Of a stretch of DNA of 6,372 bases, positions 5,262-6,372 are shown piece after piece. Position 1 is the stretch's first letter; each line of letters opens with the position of its first letter. Made by a program: the position numbers and the translations under genes. The DNA comes from Deltaproteobacteria bacterium (GTDB lineage: Bacteria > Myxococcota_A > UBA9160 > SMWR01), in contig JAFDAW010000194.1 of NCBI GenBank assembly GCA_019313605.1, positions 1-6,372 of the forward strand. Direction: 5' to 3'. The notes beneath the pieces are model-generated. The model saw only the letters and a list, made by a program, of their open reading frames with translations. It searched no databases and was not told the origin of the DNA.

Positions 5262-6182
5262 ATGCAGGAAGATGGAAGCCGCCGCGCGATCGTGGCTGCG
5301 TTCCTGGCGAACCTCGGGATCGCCAGTGCGAAACTCGTGGCTTTTATCATCACCGGTGCCGCTTCGATGCTCGCCGAGGCCGTCCATTCGCTCGCGGATA
5401 CGGGCAACCAGGGACTGCTGATCCTCGGAACCGCCCGCGCAAAACGCGAAGCGACTCGCGAGCATCCGTTCGGGTACGGGAGAGAGCGCTACTTCTGGGC
5501 GTTCGTCGTCTCGATGGTGCTCTTCTCGCTGGGTTCGTTCTTCGCGATCTACGAGGGCATCGACAAGCTCCGCCACCCCCACGAACTCGTATCGCCTGCG
5601 GTCGCAATCGGCGTCCTCGTATTGGCGATCGCACTCGAGAGCTGGTCGTTTCGCACCGCAATCGTCGCCGCGCAGCCGCTCCGCGGCAGCAAGAGCTGGT
5701 GGTCCTTCATCCGCCGCTCGAAGAGCCCCGAGTTGCCCGTCGTCCTGCTGGAAGATCTCGGCGCACTGCTCGGCCTCGTATTCGCACTGGTCGGTGTCAG
5801 CCTGGCTACGGTATTGGATGACCCCCGCTTCGACGCGATGGGAAGTATTGCGATCGGCGCGCTACTCGGCGTGATCGCAGTCGTCCTGGCCATCGAAATG
5901 AAGAGTCTGCTGATCGGCGAATCCGCTGAGAAGGAGATCCAAGGCGCGATTCGGCGCACGATCGAAGAGTTTCCCGCGGTTCGTAAATTGATCCACATGC
6001 GAACCCTTCACCTGGGCCCGGAGGAGTTACTCGTAGCCATCAAGGTGGATTTCGATGCCGACCTCGACGTGGCCGGCCTCGCGGCGGCGATCGACGATCT
6101 CGAGTCCGCGATCCGAAGTCAGACGCCAATCGCCCAGGTAATCTACGTCGAACCCGACATTGCGCGGAGCGCCCCCGCGTAA
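5262..6182 (+). CDS. Cation diffusion facilitator, SLC30A9-like
   Basis: 306 residues, an inner-membrane divalent metal/proton antiporter (probably Zn or similar) by family. Six TM helices: about 8-28, 33-56, 78-98, 112-135, 160-182 and 193-213. TM2 holds the metal-site motif HSLAD (His42, Asp46), followed by TGNQ. HPFGYGRERYFWAF (68-81) is a hallmark of the family. The TM4-TM5 loop (about 139-159) has a Trp/Lys/Arg-rich insert (RGSKSWWSFIRRSK), as in SLC30A9-like members. TM5 shows LLEDLGALLG (162-171) rather than the H-x3-D of YiiP-type CDFs. The cytoplasmic C-terminal domain (about 222-300) ends IAQVIYVEPDI. The ATG at 5262 has GGAGA 8 nt upstream. There is no His-rich loop. The substrate cannot be fixed from sequence. 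Confidence 0.88.
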   Translation: MQEDGSRRAIVAAFLANLGIASAKLVAFIITGAASMLAEAVHSLADTGNQGLLILGTARAKREATREHPFGYGRERYFWAFVVSMVLFSLGSFFAIYEGIDKLRHPHELVSPAVAIGVLVLAIALESWSFRTAIVAAQPLRGSKSWWSFIRRSKSPELPVVLLEDLGALLGLVFALVGVSLATVLDDPRFDAMGSIAIGALLGVIAVVLAIEMKSLLIGESAEKEIQGAIRRTIEEFPAVRKLIHMRTLHLGPEELLVAIKVDFDADLDVAGLAAAIDDLESAIRSQTPIAQVIYVEPDIARSAPA

Positions 6183-6200
6183 AGCGGAAACTCCACCCGC

Positions 6201-6372
6201 TCAGTCCTCGGGCAGGCTGACCTGTCGCACCTTGACGCCGGCCTCGCGCAGCAGGTCCAGCGAGATCTCGCCGAGCGGATAGCTGGCGTTGTAGACGACC
6301 ACGGTGATCCCGGAGTTGATGATCATCTTCGTGCACATCAGGCACGGCGAGAAGGTCGTGTAGATCGTGGCG
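6201..6372 (-). CDS. dCMP deaminase / cytidine-deoxycytidylate deaminase family, C-terminal part, partial
   Basis: The 5' end is beyond the right edge; the first full codon ends at 6371 and the TGA is at 6201-6203. The 56 residues begin ATIYTTFSPCLMCTKMIINS and end VRQVSLPED. SPCLMCTKMIINSGI is the second zinc motif (PCxxC) of deoxycytidylate deaminases of the ComEB/dCMP deaminase type, with the two Cys that bind the catalytic zinc. The His/Cys-x-Glu motif lies outside. By family it converts dCMP to dUMP for dTMP synthesis in the cytoplasm. It converges with the CDF gene with 18 nt between stops. A related cytosine or riboflavin-type deaminase is less likely because of the KMIINSGI and LLREAGVKV segments. 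Confidence 0.85.
   Translation of the reverse strand, partial: ATIYTTFSPCLMCTKMIINSGITVVVYNASYPLGEISLDLLREAGVKVRQVSLPED

Noticed and set aside
6183..6201. Possible bidirectional terminator between the CDF and deaminase genes
   Set aside because: AGCGG and CCGCT form only a 5-bp stem with a 9-nt loop, and no proper T-run follows.
6040..6345. A 101-codon minus-strand frame at the right end
   Set aside because: The adjacent minus-strand frame ending at 6201 carries the deaminase motif SPCLMC; this one is a shadow crossing the CDF gene.

Overview
The window is GC-rich (roughly 60-65% by eye), densely coded bacterial DNA with both strands used. The DUF4124 domain, a periplasmic retropepsin-like protease, NtrB-like hybrid kinase signalling and a selD end suggest a Gram-negative of the former Deltaproteobacteria or a related high-GC lineage (Myxococcota, Desulfobacterota or Binatota-like). 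This placement is inference; the window holds no rRNA or other phylogenetic marker.

Layout. (a) 1-140: the last 45 codons of selD (selenide, water dikinase), + strand. (b) 315-1161: an exported protein with DUF4124, a retropepsin-like aspartic protease domain and a C-terminal coiled coil. A perfect 22-bp tandem duplication at 893-937 shifts the frame, so the gene as written ends early at 1037 and the true C-terminus lies in another frame up to 1161. (c) 1313-3220: a two-TM hybrid sensor kinase with HisKA, HATPase, receiver and HPt domains. (d) 3252-4580, - strand and convergent with the kinase: a metallo-beta-lactamase-fold hydrolase fused to a C-terminal receiver domain. (e) 4581-4785: a divergent intergenic region with a perfect 8-bp-stem hairpin. 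(f) 4786-5205: glyoxalase I (gloA), + strand. (g) 5262-6182: a cation diffusion facilitator of the SLC30A9-like type. (h) 6201 to the window end, - strand: the C-terminal part of a dCMP deaminase.

How the genes may work together. The most interesting unit is the convergent pair (c) and (d). The kinase ends in an HPt domain. The next gene encodes a receiver whose only visible output is an enzyme, the MBL hydrolase, rather than a DNA-binding domain. A phosphorelay His(HisKA) to Asp(REC) to His(HPt) to Asp(REC of the hydrolase) would be complete within 3.3 kb, and would let an envelope signal control a hydrolase directly. This is inferred from domain content and adjacency only. The gloA and CDF genes are co-oriented and 56 nt apart, and may be co-transcribed. 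The rest look like ordinary housekeeping neighbours.
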